The notes below the pieces were generated by a model that saw only the letters and a list, made by a program, of their open reading frames with translations, had not been told where the DNA came from and ran no database searches. From NCBI GenBank assembly GCA_038230515.1, contig JBBRND010000022.1, forward strand, positions 1-64,000: a DNA stretch of 64,000 bases, written 5' to 3'. Positions 51,401 through 60,193 of the stretch are shown here, one piece after another. The stretch's first letter is position 1. Each line of letters begins with the position of its first letter. This DNA comes from JAPLDB01 sp038230515 (GTDB taxonomy: Bacteria; Bacteroidota; Bacteroidia; AKYH767-A; 2013-40CM-41-45). The translations under genes were made by a program, and so were the position numbers.

Positions 51401-53785
51401 GTTTCTGAGGACACTCAGAAATTTCATTTGAAGCATCCGTCCGTTTTAAATGTAATTGGTGAACTTGGTTTCAACCTGAGTAATGGCGGAGATCAGATAA
51501 GAGTCTTTCAATACAACGATTCGCTTTATCTTTCTCTGGAGTATAGAGATCAATATCCATGGGCCACCTCACCCGATGGAGGTGGCTACACACTCGAGCT
51601 GAAAAGTTCTTCGGGAGATTTGAATGATGGAAACAACTGGTTTGCCGGATGTCTTGGTGGTTCTCCGGGCACTGCCTTCAATGGTCCTTTGGCTATATTC
51701 ACTACTTCAGGTGCTACAATGTTTTGTTCTGATGATACGCTCGTTCTATCTGCATCTCAGGTTCCTGATTATACATATCAATGGCAAAAAAATCATACAA
51801 ACATCAGCGGAGCTACAACGGATTTTTATCAGCCCACGCAAAGCGGAATGTATAATGTAATGGTTGCGAAAAACGGTTGCTCTTCAATCTCTGATTCAAT
51901 TTCTGTGACAGTTATTAAGCGTGCAGAAATTCCTATTGCAGCTTCCGCTTCGCGATGTGGTAACGGAAGCGTAACACTTTCTGCATCTTCCTCTACAGAT
52001 ACAATAAGTTGGTACGATAATCAGCAGAATTTATTAGCGACCGGAAACAGTTTTACTACCTCGGCTTTAAGCCAGACAACGATTTATTTTGCGCAAGCAG
52101 GATTAACATGCGCAAGCGCAATGGTTGCAGATACCGTTACTATCAATACAACTGCTATTGATCCGGTTACAACTAATCAAAGTATTTGCGGGCATGGTGT
52201 CATCACTCTAACTGCAACTTCGAACGATACCGTTAGATGGTACCATGCACCAAACGGGAATTTAATTTCGACAGGTGATACCCTGATAACTCCAGATATT
52301 AATCAGACAACAATTTATTTTGCGCAAGGGGGAGATGCTTGCAAAAGTAATTTCGTTCAGGCGACTGCAATTGTAAATCCGATTTCTGCCGATCCGATTT
52401 CTGCCGATCAAAGCCGTTGTGATACAGGAAGCATAACGCTAACTGCAATAAGTAGCGATACAATTCGCTGGTATGATTTGCCAAACGGAAATCTTCTTTC
52501 AATAGGAAATAGTTTTACTACTCCTTCAATAAATCAAACGGTAACATATTACTTGCGTGCAGAAGGTTATTGTCCCGGCAATTTTATTCCGGTTGAAGCC
52601 ATTGTGAATTTTATTCCGGCTGATCCCGAAACTGCTGATCAAAGTCGGTGTGGGGAAGGAAGTGTAATGCTGGCCGGAACAAGTAGCGATACAATTCGTT
52701 GGTACGATTCGCCAAACGGAAATATTCTCTCTGCTGGAAACAATTTTGCGACTCCAGTCATAAATCAGACTACAACATATTATGTGCGCACAGAGGGAAT
52801 CTGTTTAAGTAATTTTGTTTCGGTTAATGCAATTGTTAATGCAATTCCAGCCGATCCAGGAACTGCAGATCAAAGCCGTTGCGGTGCTGGAAGTGTTACG
52901 CTTACTGCAATAAGCACAGATACCATTCGCTGGTATGATTCCCCGGATGGAAATTTGCTTTTCACGGGGAATAGTTTTACTAGTCCTATTATAAATCGAA
53001 CAGCAATTTATTATGCGAGAGCAGAAGGAAGCTGTTCTGGTAATTTTATTTCAGCTTCTGCAATTATCAATTCCCTTCCTGTTGATCCGGTAGTTTCTTC
53101 GGGGAGTACTTGCGGGGCTGGATCGGTGCTGCTTGCTGCAATTTCAAACGATACTGTTTATTGGTATGATGCTCCGAACGGTACATTGCTTGTAGCCGGA
53201 ATAACTTTCCAGACACCGATGCTCACTTCTTCAACAACGTATTTTGCCCTTGCAGCAAATGGCTGCACCGGAAATTTTGTTTCCGCGGCTGCTTATGTAT
53301 TTCCTGTTTCTCAGGTTTCTCTCGGCAACGATACCATCATTGAAAGTGGAACAATTGTCAACCTGGATGCGGGCTCAGGTTTTAGTTCTTATTTGTGGAG
53401 CACAGGCGAGGTGTCAGAAATAGTTGCTTTAAACTCCACCGGAAATTATTGGGTCACTGTTACTGACCCAAACGGATGTTCCGCAACGGATACCATTCAG
53501 ATATTGGTAACCGTAAATGTGCAGCCGTATGTGTTGGCAGAAGGTGTTCTAATCTATCCTAACCCGACTCATTCAACAATCAGCATCAGTTTTATAAATA
53601 GCGGGATGGAAGATATTTTTCTCCGCCTTGTTGATGAGAACGGAAAGGTAGTATGGAGCGATTTTTCTATAAACCAAAAACGAGTGATGCGAAACATTGA
53701 TCTCACTCAATATGCGGGCGGACTTTATGTTTTCCAAATTGCTTCTCCTAAAAGTAAACGCGAATACAAAATCGTGCTGAAATAA
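48407..53785 (+). CDS. giant secreted LTD/CotH/Ig-repeat protein with T9SS sorting domain
   Basis: 1792 residues. Signal peptide 1-23 (FSILHAQ). Lamin-tail domain (about 25-105, VVINEVQTSNFGSIQDENG), galactose-binding-like region, chitobiase C-terminal-like domain (about 385-445, YPGGVIRYTTNGNLPNASS), CotH kinase domain (about 450-745; ILYDLDFGFGMYGQPSDD), a Listeria-Bacteroides-type B-repeat (about 848-930), a second lamin-tail domain (from about 937), six Ig-like modules of ~77 residues (about 1173-1634; each with RCGxGSVxL and RWYDxPNGNLL), a GTIVNLDAGSGFSSYLWSTG strand module, and a Por domain (IYPNPTHSTISISF). Predicted cell-surface adhesin or protein kinase on the outside of the cell. 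Confidence 0.9.
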   Translation: MKNKYYFVATFLFFLFGFSILHAQVVINEVQTSNFGSIQDENGSYGDWIELYNTDTLSIDLTGYGLSNNASKPFKFTFPSFNLLPHDHVLIFADNTENTLIGTHWESAAKASDSWRYRANTTAATDTNWRNLSFNDAVWSCGKGAIGYGDGDDSTVVPACISVYMRKTFSIVDTSKILDGVFNMDYDDGFVAYLNGVEIARVNIGQPGIRPLWNNHSVAAFEAQMYQHLPCDSVHLSQNFLRGIIKNGTNVLAIETHNIVTNDNDLSSIPFLSFRLKDSTTMFSPVPAWFPSTHHPKDYFHAAFKLSKTGETIFLTNASATLVDQIAVPDLELDNSYARNTDGENLWKYFSTATPDTANSNSNGYSGYATIPLFSLQAGFYTGTQTLTITTAYPGGVIRYTTNGNLPNASSPLYNSPISITHTTAVRARVFSATSCPSETVTNTYFINLDCKLPVYSIALDSADLWDYNTGIFVKGPNASPNSPYLGANYWQDWEKYMSLEYYDKQKNRAFKFNAALSITGGWSRRFYQKSLEVKLNDRFGLSKIQYDLLPDKSWITKWDDFLLHNTGNDCFVAHIRDPIMERLMRGTNSDYTSYEPCLLYINGAQWGVYYTKENDDDNFVKAEYGYRKDQIDLLKESYLYPDIEIKCGSDTAFRAMYNFAMHTNPSLASFYSGMDSLIELKNLTDYFSAECYYPNDDWMGGVNNNLKMWRPKKTGGRFRYILYDLDFGFGMYGQPSDDILAIALNPNPHNYNSDIFQKLLQNTQFKNYFINRYADLINTTWLPTNVSNVVSGLQDSMRYDMHFQYDKWGGGDTNTWKTNVNAILTFSSARPAYARNQIQSDLGMTGQVTLTLQASPDGAGRIQISTITPSTLPWSGVYFNGNPVTITAIPNSGYTFNHWFSNVAITASDTNKSVTRNFTSSDVITAYFTGSSVSPQITISEINYNSDSASNAGDWFELHNLSSVDLDISAWKIRDDNDHHEFVFPLSTILSANNYLVVSEDTQKFHLKHPSVLNVIGELGFNLSNGGDQIRVFQYNDSLYLSLEYRDQYPWATSPDGGGYTLELKSSSGDLNDGNNWFAGCLGGSPGTAFNGPLAIFTTSGATMFCSDDTLVLSASQVPDYTYQWQKNHTNISGATTDFYQPTQSGMYNVMVAKNGCSSISDSISVTVIKRAEIPIAASASRCGNGSVTLSASSSTDTISWYDNQQNLLATGNSFTTSALSQTTIYFAQAGLTCASAMVADTVTINTTAIDPVTTNQSICGHGVITLTATSNDTVRWYHAPNGNLISTGDTLITPDINQTTIYFAQGGDACKSNFVQATAIVNPISADPISADQSRCDTGSITLTAISSDTIRWYDLPNGNLLSIGNSFTTPSINQTVTYYLRAEGYCPGNFIPVEAIVNFIPADPETADQSRCGEGSVMLAGTSSDTIRWYDSPNGNILSAGNNFATPVINQTTTYYVRTEGICLSNFVSVNAIVNAIPADPGTADQSRCGAGSVTLTAISTDTIRWYDSPDGNLLFTGNSFTSPIINRTAIYYARAEGSCSGNFISASAIINSLPVDPVVSSGSTCGAGSVLLAAISNDTVYWYDAPNGTLLVAGITFQTPMLTSSTTYFALAANGCTGNFVSAAAYVFPVSQVSLGNDTIIESGTIVNLDAGSGFSSYLWSTGEVSEIVALNSTGNYWVTVTDPNGCSATDTIQILVTVNVQPYVLAEGVLIYPNPTHSTISISFINSGMEDIFLRLVDENGKVVWSDFSINQKRVMRNIDLTQYAGGLYVFQIASPKSKREYKIVLK
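51930..53310 (+). repeat. in-gene tandem repeat, about 231 bp, six units
   Basis: Encodes the six ~77-residue Ig-like modules of the giant protein. Units 3 to 5 are the most alike (DQSRCGxGSVxL...), suggesting recent duplication within the coding sequence. Confidence 0.8.
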
Positions 53786-53814
53786 TTTCAACAATTTGAG
53801 CTCGGAGAACGAGG

Positions 53815-53851
53815 CAAAAAAAGAGCCGATTCACATTACGCGAACCGGCTC
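53815..53851 (-). terminator. terminator of the sigma-factor operon
   Basis: Stem GAGCCGATTC / GAACCGGCTC with loop ACATTACGC, and on the minus strand a run of T after it. It ends the leftward operon just beyond the gene at 53879. Confidence 0.75.
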
Positions 53852-53878
53852 CTACTTAGCACACCATGAATCAAAAAA

Positions 53879-54391
53879 TTATTTCCCGAGAGGACGCTTT
53901 TTATCCATGCGATCTCTCTTCATATCCTGCCTGTCCATTCTATTTTCTTTTATTTTGTCGAGTAGTTCGCGCTTGAAATCTTCCTCGGCACGATACAACT
54001 GCGCAACTTTTTTTATTGGTAACACTTGTTTGAATTGGTTGTGATATTTTTTCAGAAGATCAAGTTCACTTTGTCTGAAACCAAGTTCGGAGTCCACAGC
54101 TTTCTCCACATCCTTATCAACCATTTCCTCAAAATTCATTTTTGCATTCACTAAATTTTCTCTGCGCGATTTGCGCAATCCTTCAAGTTCATCCTGATAC
54201 TTATTGTACACTGGCCAGAAAACTTTTGCTTCCTCAGGAGTGAGGTTTAATCGATTGGTAAGAAAACCAACCTTCATTGCCTCTACACGCTCACGTGCCT
54301 CTCTTGTCGGTTGATCATCTCGCGGAGGCGGCTGCTGAGCAAACAATGTTGTTGCGGAGATCAAAAGAAATATGAGTAAATAATTTTTCAT
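53879..54391 (-). CDS. periplasmic Spy/CpxP-like helical protein
   Basis: 170 residues: signal peptide (LLISATTLFAQ), then a long helical region rich in charged residues with FLTNRLNLTPEEAKVFWPVYNKYQDEL (the LTPEEA...W.Y pattern found downstream of many Bacteroidota ECF sigma genes). Probably a periplasmic sensor or chaperone-like protein. Start overlaps the upstream gene by 4 bp (ATGA), so the two are coupled. Confidence 0.75.
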   Translation of the reverse strand: MKNYLLIFLLISATTLFAQQPPPRDDQPTREARERVEAMKVGFLTNRLNLTPEEAKVFWPVYNKYQDELEGLRKSRRENLVNAKMNFEEMVDKDVEKAVDSELGFRQSELDLLKKYHNQFKQVLPIKKVAQLYRAEEDFKRELLDKIKENRMDRQDMKRDRMDKKRPLGK

Positions 54392-54975
54392 AACTGTTCT
54401 GTTATCGAAGTTAAATCAATGTCGTTGTCAATTAAATAATCCTGCAAGTCAGTATCCTGCGTTTGGGTTGATGAAGGAATCTCATCAGCCAATGCATCCA
54501 CGAGAGAGGATTCATCAAGTTGTGCAAGGAATGCTGCATCGAGCTGTTCTGTTTCGCTGAGTTGAGGTGTAGCATAATCAACGCTGATAGTGCGTGTAAA
54601 ATAGTTTACACTAAATACCACTGCCAAAGCAACAGAAGCAAACGCAAGAGAAAATTTTGGTACAGGACGGAATAAAGCTTCTGAAATCCATTCTCTGATT
54701 GAAATGCGTTTTGACTTTTGGTCAATAATGCGCTGCTGAATAATGGTGGGAAGTGATTCAAAATATCCTGTAGGAACTTTAAACGGATTTTTAGTATTCA
54801 CCGATTCAAGGTTTGGCAACGGTTCAATCCGCTGCATCACATCGGCATTCAATGAATCGAAATAACCTTCAGGTACCTTAAACGGGTTCTCTATTTTGAT
54901 TTGAGAAAGTTCAGGAGCCAGGTTCTTCAACTCATCATTGTTGAACTGTTCGCTATTTGATTTATCTTTTTTCAT
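54388..54975 (-). CDS. predicted membrane-anchored anti-sigma-type protein
   Basis: 195 residues with one transmembrane segment (SLAFASVALAVVFSVNYF, about 112-130). The cytoplasmic half contains ENPFKVPEGYFDSL and KNPFKVPTGYFESL, a duplicated motif common in proteins encoded next to Bacteroidota ECF sigma factors. The periplasmic half is acidic. No zinc-finger anti-sigma motif, so the regulatory role is inferred from position. Confidence 0.65.
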   Translation of the reverse strand: MKKDKSNSEQFNNDELKNLAPELSQIKIENPFKVPEGYFDSLNADVMQRIEPLPNLESVNTKNPFKVPTGYFESLPTIIQQRIIDQKSKRISIREWISEALFRPVPKFSLAFASVALAVVFSVNYFTRTISVDYATPQLSETEQLDAAFLAQLDESSLVDALADEIPSSTQTQDTDLQDYLIDNDIDLTSITEQL

Positions 54976-55016
54976 TCGCCTAAACTGGCGTTTTGATGGG
55001 TTCTGGTTTGAATGGT

Positions 55017-55562
55017 TTAACGCACAGTAAGATATTTCTCGAGTTTTTTGACAGCATGATGATAGCTCGCTTTCAGTGCTCCTACCGTGAGATTCAGCAC
55101 TTCTGCAATTTCTTCGTATTTCATCGCATCAAAATACTTCATATTGAAAATAATGCGTTGTTGAGTAGGAAGTTTTAACACTGCCTGTTGAAGTTTTAGC
55201 ATTATTTTATCTCCCGTAAAATTAGGATCGCCCGAAAGATTATTCGATAGTTCGTGTTCCACATCAGCAATGGGAACAAAAAACCTTTTCTTTTTATTAT
55301 TAATAAATGTAATTGACTCATTGGTAGCGATGCGGTAAAGCCATGTATAGAGTTGAGAGTCTTGGCGAAAGTTGTCAAGCGATTTCCAAACCTTGATAAA
55401 AACATTCTGAACCACATCATTTGCATCGTCATGATCAATTACCATTCTGCGGATGTGCCAGTATAATCTCTGCTGATATTTCCGCATCAGCAGATTGAAT
55501 GCGTAACTGCGAGAACTATAATCACGAAATTTTTCAAGAAGTTCCTGATCAGTGTGTTCCAT
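55017..55562 (-). CDS. ECF RNA polymerase sigma factor
   Basis: 181 residues. Sigma70 region 2 (AFNLLMRKYQQRLYWHIRRMVIDHDDANDVVQNVFIKVWKSL) and region 4 (LPTQQRIIFNMKYFDAMKYEEIAEVLNLTVGALKASYHHAVKKLEKYL). First gene of an operon with the anti-sigma-type and Spy-like genes. Should direct transcription of envelope-stress or surface genes; the target promoters are unknown. Confidence 0.93.
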   Translation of the reverse strand: MEHTDQELLEKFRDYSSRSYAFNLLMRKYQQRLYWHIRRMVIDHDDANDVVQNVFIKVWKSLDNFRQDSQLYTWLYRIATNESITFINNKKKRFFVPIADVEHELSNNLSGDPNFTGDKIMLKLQQAVLKLPTQQRIIFNMKYFDAMKYEEIAEVLNLTVGALKASYHHAVKKLEKYLTVR

Positions 55563-55631
55563 GAATTGTTTAATGTTTAAAGTTTAAGGATCTAAAGTCG
55601 GTTTCTAACCTTAAACTTTGCACCCCACGCA

Positions 55632-56600
55632 TTAAACGTATTCAGTTTTTTTTCGACTCAACGCTTTTGTTGCGGCTTCAACAATGTTCGAACTATCTAA
55701 GCCATACTTTACCATCAATTGCTCTGGTGTTCCGCTCTCTCCGAATGTGTCATTTACGGCAACAAATTCCTGTGGTGATGGATGATGTTGCGCAAGTACA
55801 TGCGCGATGGCATCTCCAAGTCCTCCGTTCAGTTGATGTTCTTCAGCAGTAACTAAACAGCCCGTCTTTCGCACGCTATGTATGACGGCCTCTTTATCCA
55901 ATGGTTTAATTGTATGTATGTTGATCACTTCAGCACTGATGCCTTTTGCTTCGAGTGCATCACATGCTTCGAGTGCTTTCCACACAAGATGACCTGTTGC
56001 AAAAATGGAAACATCAGTGCCTTCACTCAACATCAAAGCTTTTCCGATTTCAAATTTTTGATCGAAGGAAGTAAAGTTCTGCACCACCGGTCTTCCGAAA
56101 CGTAAGTAAACGGGACCAACGTATTCTGCTATTGCAATTGTAGCTGCCTTTGTCTGGTTATAGTCGCAGGGATTTATCACAACCATGCCAGGCAGCATTC
56201 GCATCATTCCGAGGTCTTCAAGTATCTGATGCGTAGCACCATCTTCACCAAGAGTAATGCCTGCGTGGCTTGCACAGATTTTTACATTCTTTCCGCTGTA
56301 TGCAATGCTCTGGCGAATCTGATCATAAACTCTTCCGGTCGAAAAATTTGCAAACGTTCCGGTGAAGGGAATTCTTCCCCCGATGGTTAAGCCCGCAGCA
56401 ATGCCCATCATGTTTGCTTCAGCAATGCCTACTTGGAAAAAGCGATCGGGAAATTCTTTTTCAAACGCATCCATCTTGAGCGAGCCGGTAAGGTCGGCAC
56501 AAAGTGCGACTACGTTTGTGTTTTTTCTTCCGAGTTCCAGTAGGCCAGCACCAAAACCGCTGCGTGTATCTTTCTTGTCAAGTATCGGGTATTTTTTCAT
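55632..56600 (-). CDS. transketolase, C-terminal subunit
   Basis: 322 residues containing the pyrimidine-binding domain (VGIAEANMMGIAAGLTIGGRIPFTGTF, SHAGITLGEDGATHQ) and the C-terminal transketolase domain (EEHQLNGGLGDAIA). Together with an N-terminal, ThDP-pyrophosphate-binding subunit it exchanges two-carbon units in the pentose phosphate pathway. That partner is not adjacent, although split transketolases are usually paired; it must lie outside the window. Confidence 0.92.
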   Translation of the reverse strand: MKKYPILDKKDTRSGFGAGLLELGRKNTNVVALCADLTGSLKMDAFEKEFPDRFFQVGIAEANMMGIAAGLTIGGRIPFTGTFANFSTGRVYDQIRQSIAYSGKNVKICASHAGITLGEDGATHQILEDLGMMRMLPGMVVINPCDYNQTKAATIAIAEYVGPVYLRFGRPVVQNFTSFDQKFEIGKALMLSEGTDVSIFATGHLVWKALEACDALEAKGISAEVINIHTIKPLDKEAVIHSVRKTGCLVTAEEHQLNGGLGDAIAHVLAQHHPSPQEFVAVNDTFGESGTPEQLMVKYGLDSSNIVEAATKALSRKKTEYV

Positions 56601-56625
56601 CGGATCGTTTTGAAGAATAGGAAGG

Positions 56626-56633
56626 CGAAAGTA
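56626..56633 (-). promoter_or_regulatory. -7 element of transketolase gene (TACTTTCG)
   Basis: 7 of 8 match on the minus strand; leader about 20 nt. Confidence 0.5.
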
Positions 56634-56855
56634 CTAATTTGATTTACAAGAATGTTTCATTCTAATATCAATGAATGAACGAAAAAAAATTATCTTAAAA
56701 AAGACTTGAAAATTTTTTTTCTTTCATCTCTGATCTAACTTTTATAGTTTTACCCAATATTATTTGTGATAACTAATTTGAAGAGTTTATTCCTTTCTCA
56801 TGTTATTTATCCTTTCTTTACAATAATAAAATAACAGAATAATCCTTCAGCAAAT

Positions 56856-57602
56856 ATGCATGGGTCACTAACTGGTCAGTTAAAAATAGATGCATGTTTT
56901 TCTCCACACCTTTATCCCATTTATCGCGATGATGCGAGCATTGTAGTCATCATTGATATTCTGAGAGCTACTTCTGCCATCTGCACCGCTTTCCATCACG
57001 GTGCCGAAAAAATAATTCCAGTTGCTACTGTGGAGGAAGCAATGGAATATAAGAAGAAAGGATACCTTACCGGTGCAGAGCGCGATGCTATTCCGCTGGA
57101 TGGATTTGACTTCGGAAATTCTCCGTTCAGTTACATGGGCGATAACGTGAAAGGAAAAACAATTGCCATTACCACCACCAATGGCACACAGGCAATTCAT
57201 GCAGCACGTGATGCTTACAAAATTGTGATCGGATCATTTCTTAATCTCAGAGCGCTCTCTCAGTTTCTCATCAGCGAAAAAAGAGACGTGCTCCTGCTGT
57301 GCAGCGGATGGAAAAATAAATTCAACCTCGAAGATGCGTTGTTTGCAGGAGCAGTAACCGAAGAAATTCTTTCCGCGACTTCAAACTACAAATTAGGTGA
57401 TGCCTGTCTGGCACTCAAATATCTTTATGCAATGGCAAAAGATAATCCGTACAAGTTTCTCAACTATTCTTATCACAAAGAACGTCTCGCCCGTTTGAAT
57501 TTAAAGAAGGACATTAAATATTGTCTCACTACAAATCAAACCAATGTAATTCCGGTTTTAAAAGATGGAGCGTTGGTAAATTTTGCAGCTGTCGAAGTAT
57601 AA
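56856..57602 (+). CDS. comB: 2-phosphosulfolactate phosphatase family protein (ComB)
   Basis: 248 residues. Landmarks of the family: VVIIDILRATSAICTAFHHGA (Asp-rich metal site), LTGAERDAIPLDGFDFGNSP, ITTTNGTQAIHAA, LLLCSGWKNKFNLEDALFAGA. ComB dephosphorylates phosphosulfolactate in coenzyme M or sulfonate synthesis. ComA, ComC, ComDE are absent here, and Bacteroidota do not make coenzyme M, so the physiological substrate is probably different. Confidence 0.82.
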   Translation: MHGSLTGQLKIDACFSPHLYPIYRDDASIVVIIDILRATSAICTAFHHGAEKIIPVATVEEAMEYKKKGYLTGAERDAIPLDGFDFGNSPFSYMGDNVKGKTIAITTTNGTQAIHAARDAYKIVIGSFLNLRALSQFLISEKRDVLLLCSGWKNKFNLEDALFAGAVTEEILSATSNYKLGDACLALKYLYAMAKDNPYKFLNYSYHKERLARLNLKKDIKYCLTTNQTNVIPVLKDGALVNFAAVEV

Positions 57603-57678
57603 ATCGTAAGGTAACTCAATTAACTTAATCAACAAATTAACCTTTTTTACCGTTCTTCGCACCAGTAATTTCATCTGC

Positions 57679-58662
57679 ATGAATAAAAGAATTATAGTTG
57701 CTTCAATACTAATATTTTCATTTTTGTATTCTCCGTTCGTTTTCGGCTGGGGATTCTGGGGACACCAGCGCATTAACAAGATGGCGTCCTTTACTTTGCC
57801 GCCAGAACTTTTTGGTTTTTACAAAAAACATATTGACTATATTACAGAACATGCAGTTGATCCTGATAAAAGAAGATACTCCGATCCTAACGAAGCACCT
57901 CGCCACTTCATTGACCTTGATCATTACGGAATGCATGCCATTGATTCCATGCCTCACTTCTGGAAAAATGCTGTCGCAAAATATACCGAGGACACGCTGA
58001 TTACCTATGGAATTGTTCCGTGGCACATCAATAAAATGCAGTATCGGCTCACCGATGCATTCAAAGCGGGTAATGTGGATGAAATACTTTATCTATCAGC
58101 TTCGCTGGGCCATTATGTGGCAGATGCGCATGTGCCGCTGCATGTTTCAGAGAATTACAACGGACAAATGACAAACCAGGTTGGCATACATGGCTTTTGG
58201 GAGTCGCGCATACCTGAAATGTTTGGCGAAAATTACGACTACCTTGTTGGTCGTGCACACTTCATTGAAAAGCCTCAGGAAGAAGCATGGAAAATTGTAG
58301 CCGGAAGTTTTGCTGCGCTTGATTCTGTGCTGCGTTTTGACAGAGAGTTAAGCAAAAAAATTTCTCCTGATCAGAAGTATGCTTTCGAACAACGCGGTTC
58401 AACTACTGTGAAAGTGTACAGCAAGGAATACACTGAAGCTTACAATAAAATGCTTGACGGAATGGTAGAGCGCAGAATGCGTTCTGCAATACTTGAAGTA
58501 GGTTCCTTCTGGTACACCTGCTGGGTAAATGCGGGAAGTCCTGACTTAACAAACGTAATGAACAGAGAAGTGAGTGATTCCATGAAACAAAAATTGAAAG
58601 AAGAAGAAGAACTCTGGATGAACGGCACCCTGAAACCAAAGGGACATGAAGATGAGAAATAA
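57679..58662 (+). CDS. zinc-dependent phospholipase C / S1-P1 nuclease family protein
   Basis: 327 residues. Signal peptide ending about 24 and then WGFWGHQRINKMA, in which mature N-terminal Trp and His ligate zinc; further ligands in HFIDLDHYG and LGHYVADAHVPLHVSENYNGQ. The family splits phospholipids or single-stranded nucleic acid with three zinc ions. Exported; no lipobox. Nearby genes do not suggest a specific substrate. Ends 12 bp before nnr. Confidence 0.82.
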   Translation: MNKRIIVASILIFSFLYSPFVFGWGFWGHQRINKMASFTLPPELFGFYKKHIDYITEHAVDPDKRRYSDPNEAPRHFIDLDHYGMHAIDSMPHFWKNAVAKYTEDTLITYGIVPWHINKMQYRLTDAFKAGNVDEILYLSASLGHYVADAHVPLHVSENYNGQMTNQVGIHGFWESRIPEMFGENYDYLVGRAHFIEKPQEEAWKIVAGSFAALDSVLRFDRELSKKISPDQKYAFEQRGSTTVKVYSKEYTEAYNKMLDGMVERRMRSAILEVGSFWYTCWVNAGSPDLTNVMNREVSDSMKQKLKEEEELWMNGTLKPKGHEDEK

Positions 58663-58674
58663 TTTTTTTTTCTG

Positions 58675-60171
58675 ATGAAGATTCTTTCCGCTTCACAACT
58701 CCGTGAACTGGATTCGTACACTATCAGGCATGAGCCTATTCGTTCCATTGACTTGATGGAGCGCGCTGCCGATGTATGTTTTGAGTGGATGATTTCAAAT
58801 GAACTTCGGCCACATTCACATCGAAAAGCGATTGTCTTTTGCGGCACCGGAAACAATGGTGGTGACGGGCTTGCTATTGCAAGAATGCTATCTTTTTCAG
58901 GATATGAAGCAAGTGTTTACATCATAAGTTCACAAGGAAAAAGTTTGCGAAACTTTCTCATCAACGAAAAACGTTTACTCAAGTCTAGTCAGAAAGTTAT
59001 TCATGAAATAAAATCAAAAAAAAATCTTCCGCCTCTTCGCAGCAATTATCTAGTTATTGATGCGTTGTTCGGAACGGGATTATCAAGACCTATTGAAGGG
59101 CTTGAAGCAAAAGTTATTGATCACATCAATGAATCCAACGCAACTGTTATTTCTATTGATCTTCCGAGCGGATTATTTGCTGATCAACATTCTTCGGGTC
59201 ATTCAATTGTTCAAGCAGATCATACGTTAAGTTTCCAGGTTCCCAAACTTGCTTTCTTTTTTCCGGAGAATGAAAGGTATGTGGGGCAATGGCATTTGCT
59301 TGATATCAACTTGAATCGAAAATTTTTGGATGAACTTCCCTCATCAAAAGAATATCTCACAAAGGATTTTATTCAGTCATTTCTGAAACCGAGAACAAAA
59401 TTTTCTCACAAAGGAAATTACGGTCATGCACTTTTAGTTGCAGGAAGTTATGGTAAGATGGGAGCAGCAGTGCTAGCAGCAAAGGCATGTTTGAAAAGCG
59501 GAATTGGGCTTCTCACTGTATCAGTGCGAAAACAAGGCGTTGAAATAATTCAAACCTCTTGCCCTGAGGCAATGGTTGTTGTTGATGTTTTTGATTCTGA
59601 AAAATATTCTTCTACTGGTATTGGTCCAGGTATTGGAGCGAACGGTTTTGCTGAAGGGGAAGTGAAAAGGATTTTGCAATCAGTCAAAAGTCCGCTTGTA
59701 ATTGATGCAGATGCACTCAATATTATTTCAGAAAACAAGAAGAAGTTATTGAAGTTAATTCCTGAAAATTCAATCCTCACTCCTCACCCAAAAGAATTCG
59801 AACGGCTCATTGGAAAGTCAAAAAATAATTTTGACCGTCATGAAATGCAACTGACATTTTCCGAAAAACACAAAGTATATGTTATATTAAAAGGTGCGCA
59901 CACCTGCATAACAACTCCCGAAAGAGAATCTTTTTTCAACAGCACCGGCAACCCCGGCATGGCAAAGGGCGGCAGTGGCGATGTCCTTACGGGAATTATT
60001 ACCGGGCTTCTTGCGCAGGGATATTCTCCTCTCGAATCTTCTCTGCTTGGAGTTTTTATGCACGGAGTTGCCGGAGATATTGCCGCAAAGCAAAAAGGAA
60101 TGGATGCAATGATTGCGGGCGATATTATTGAAGCATTGCCGGAGGCGTGGATTTCAGTTAGAAAAATGTAA
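58675..60171 (+). CDS. nnr: bifunctional NAD(P)H-hydrate epimerase / ADP-dependent dehydratase
   Basis: Repairs damaged NAD(P)HX. 498 residues. N-terminal epimerase (1-220): FCGTGNNGGDGLAIARML, IDALFGTGLSRPIEG, ISIDLPSG. C-terminal dehydratase (about 235-495): KGNYGHALLVAGSYGKMGAAVLA, GPGIG, VIDADALNI, LTPHPKEFERL, VILKGAHT and GNPGMAKGGSGDVLTG (the ADP-binding end). Cytosolic. ATG at 58675 just after the phospholipase gene stop, likely the same transcript. Confidence 0.95.
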   Translation: MKILSASQLRELDSYTIRHEPIRSIDLMERAADVCFEWMISNELRPHSHRKAIVFCGTGNNGGDGLAIARMLSFSGYEASVYIISSQGKSLRNFLINEKRLLKSSQKVIHEIKSKKNLPPLRSNYLVIDALFGTGLSRPIEGLEAKVIDHINESNATVISIDLPSGLFADQHSSGHSIVQADHTLSFQVPKLAFFFPENERYVGQWHLLDINLNRKFLDELPSSKEYLTKDFIQSFLKPRTKFSHKGNYGHALLVAGSYGKMGAAVLAAKACLKSGIGLLTVSVRKQGVEIIQTSCPEAMVVVDVFDSEKYSSTGIGPGIGANGFAEGEVKRILQSVKSPLVIDADALNIISENKKKLLKLIPENSILTPHPKEFERLIGKSKNNFDRHEMQLTFSEKHKVYVILKGAHTCITTPERESFFNSTGNPGMAKGGSGDVLTGIITGLLAQGYSPLESSLLGVFMHGVAGDIAAKQKGMDAMIAGDIIEALPEAWISVRKM

Positions 60172-60193
60172 AGTTCTTTTCGACATTTTAACC

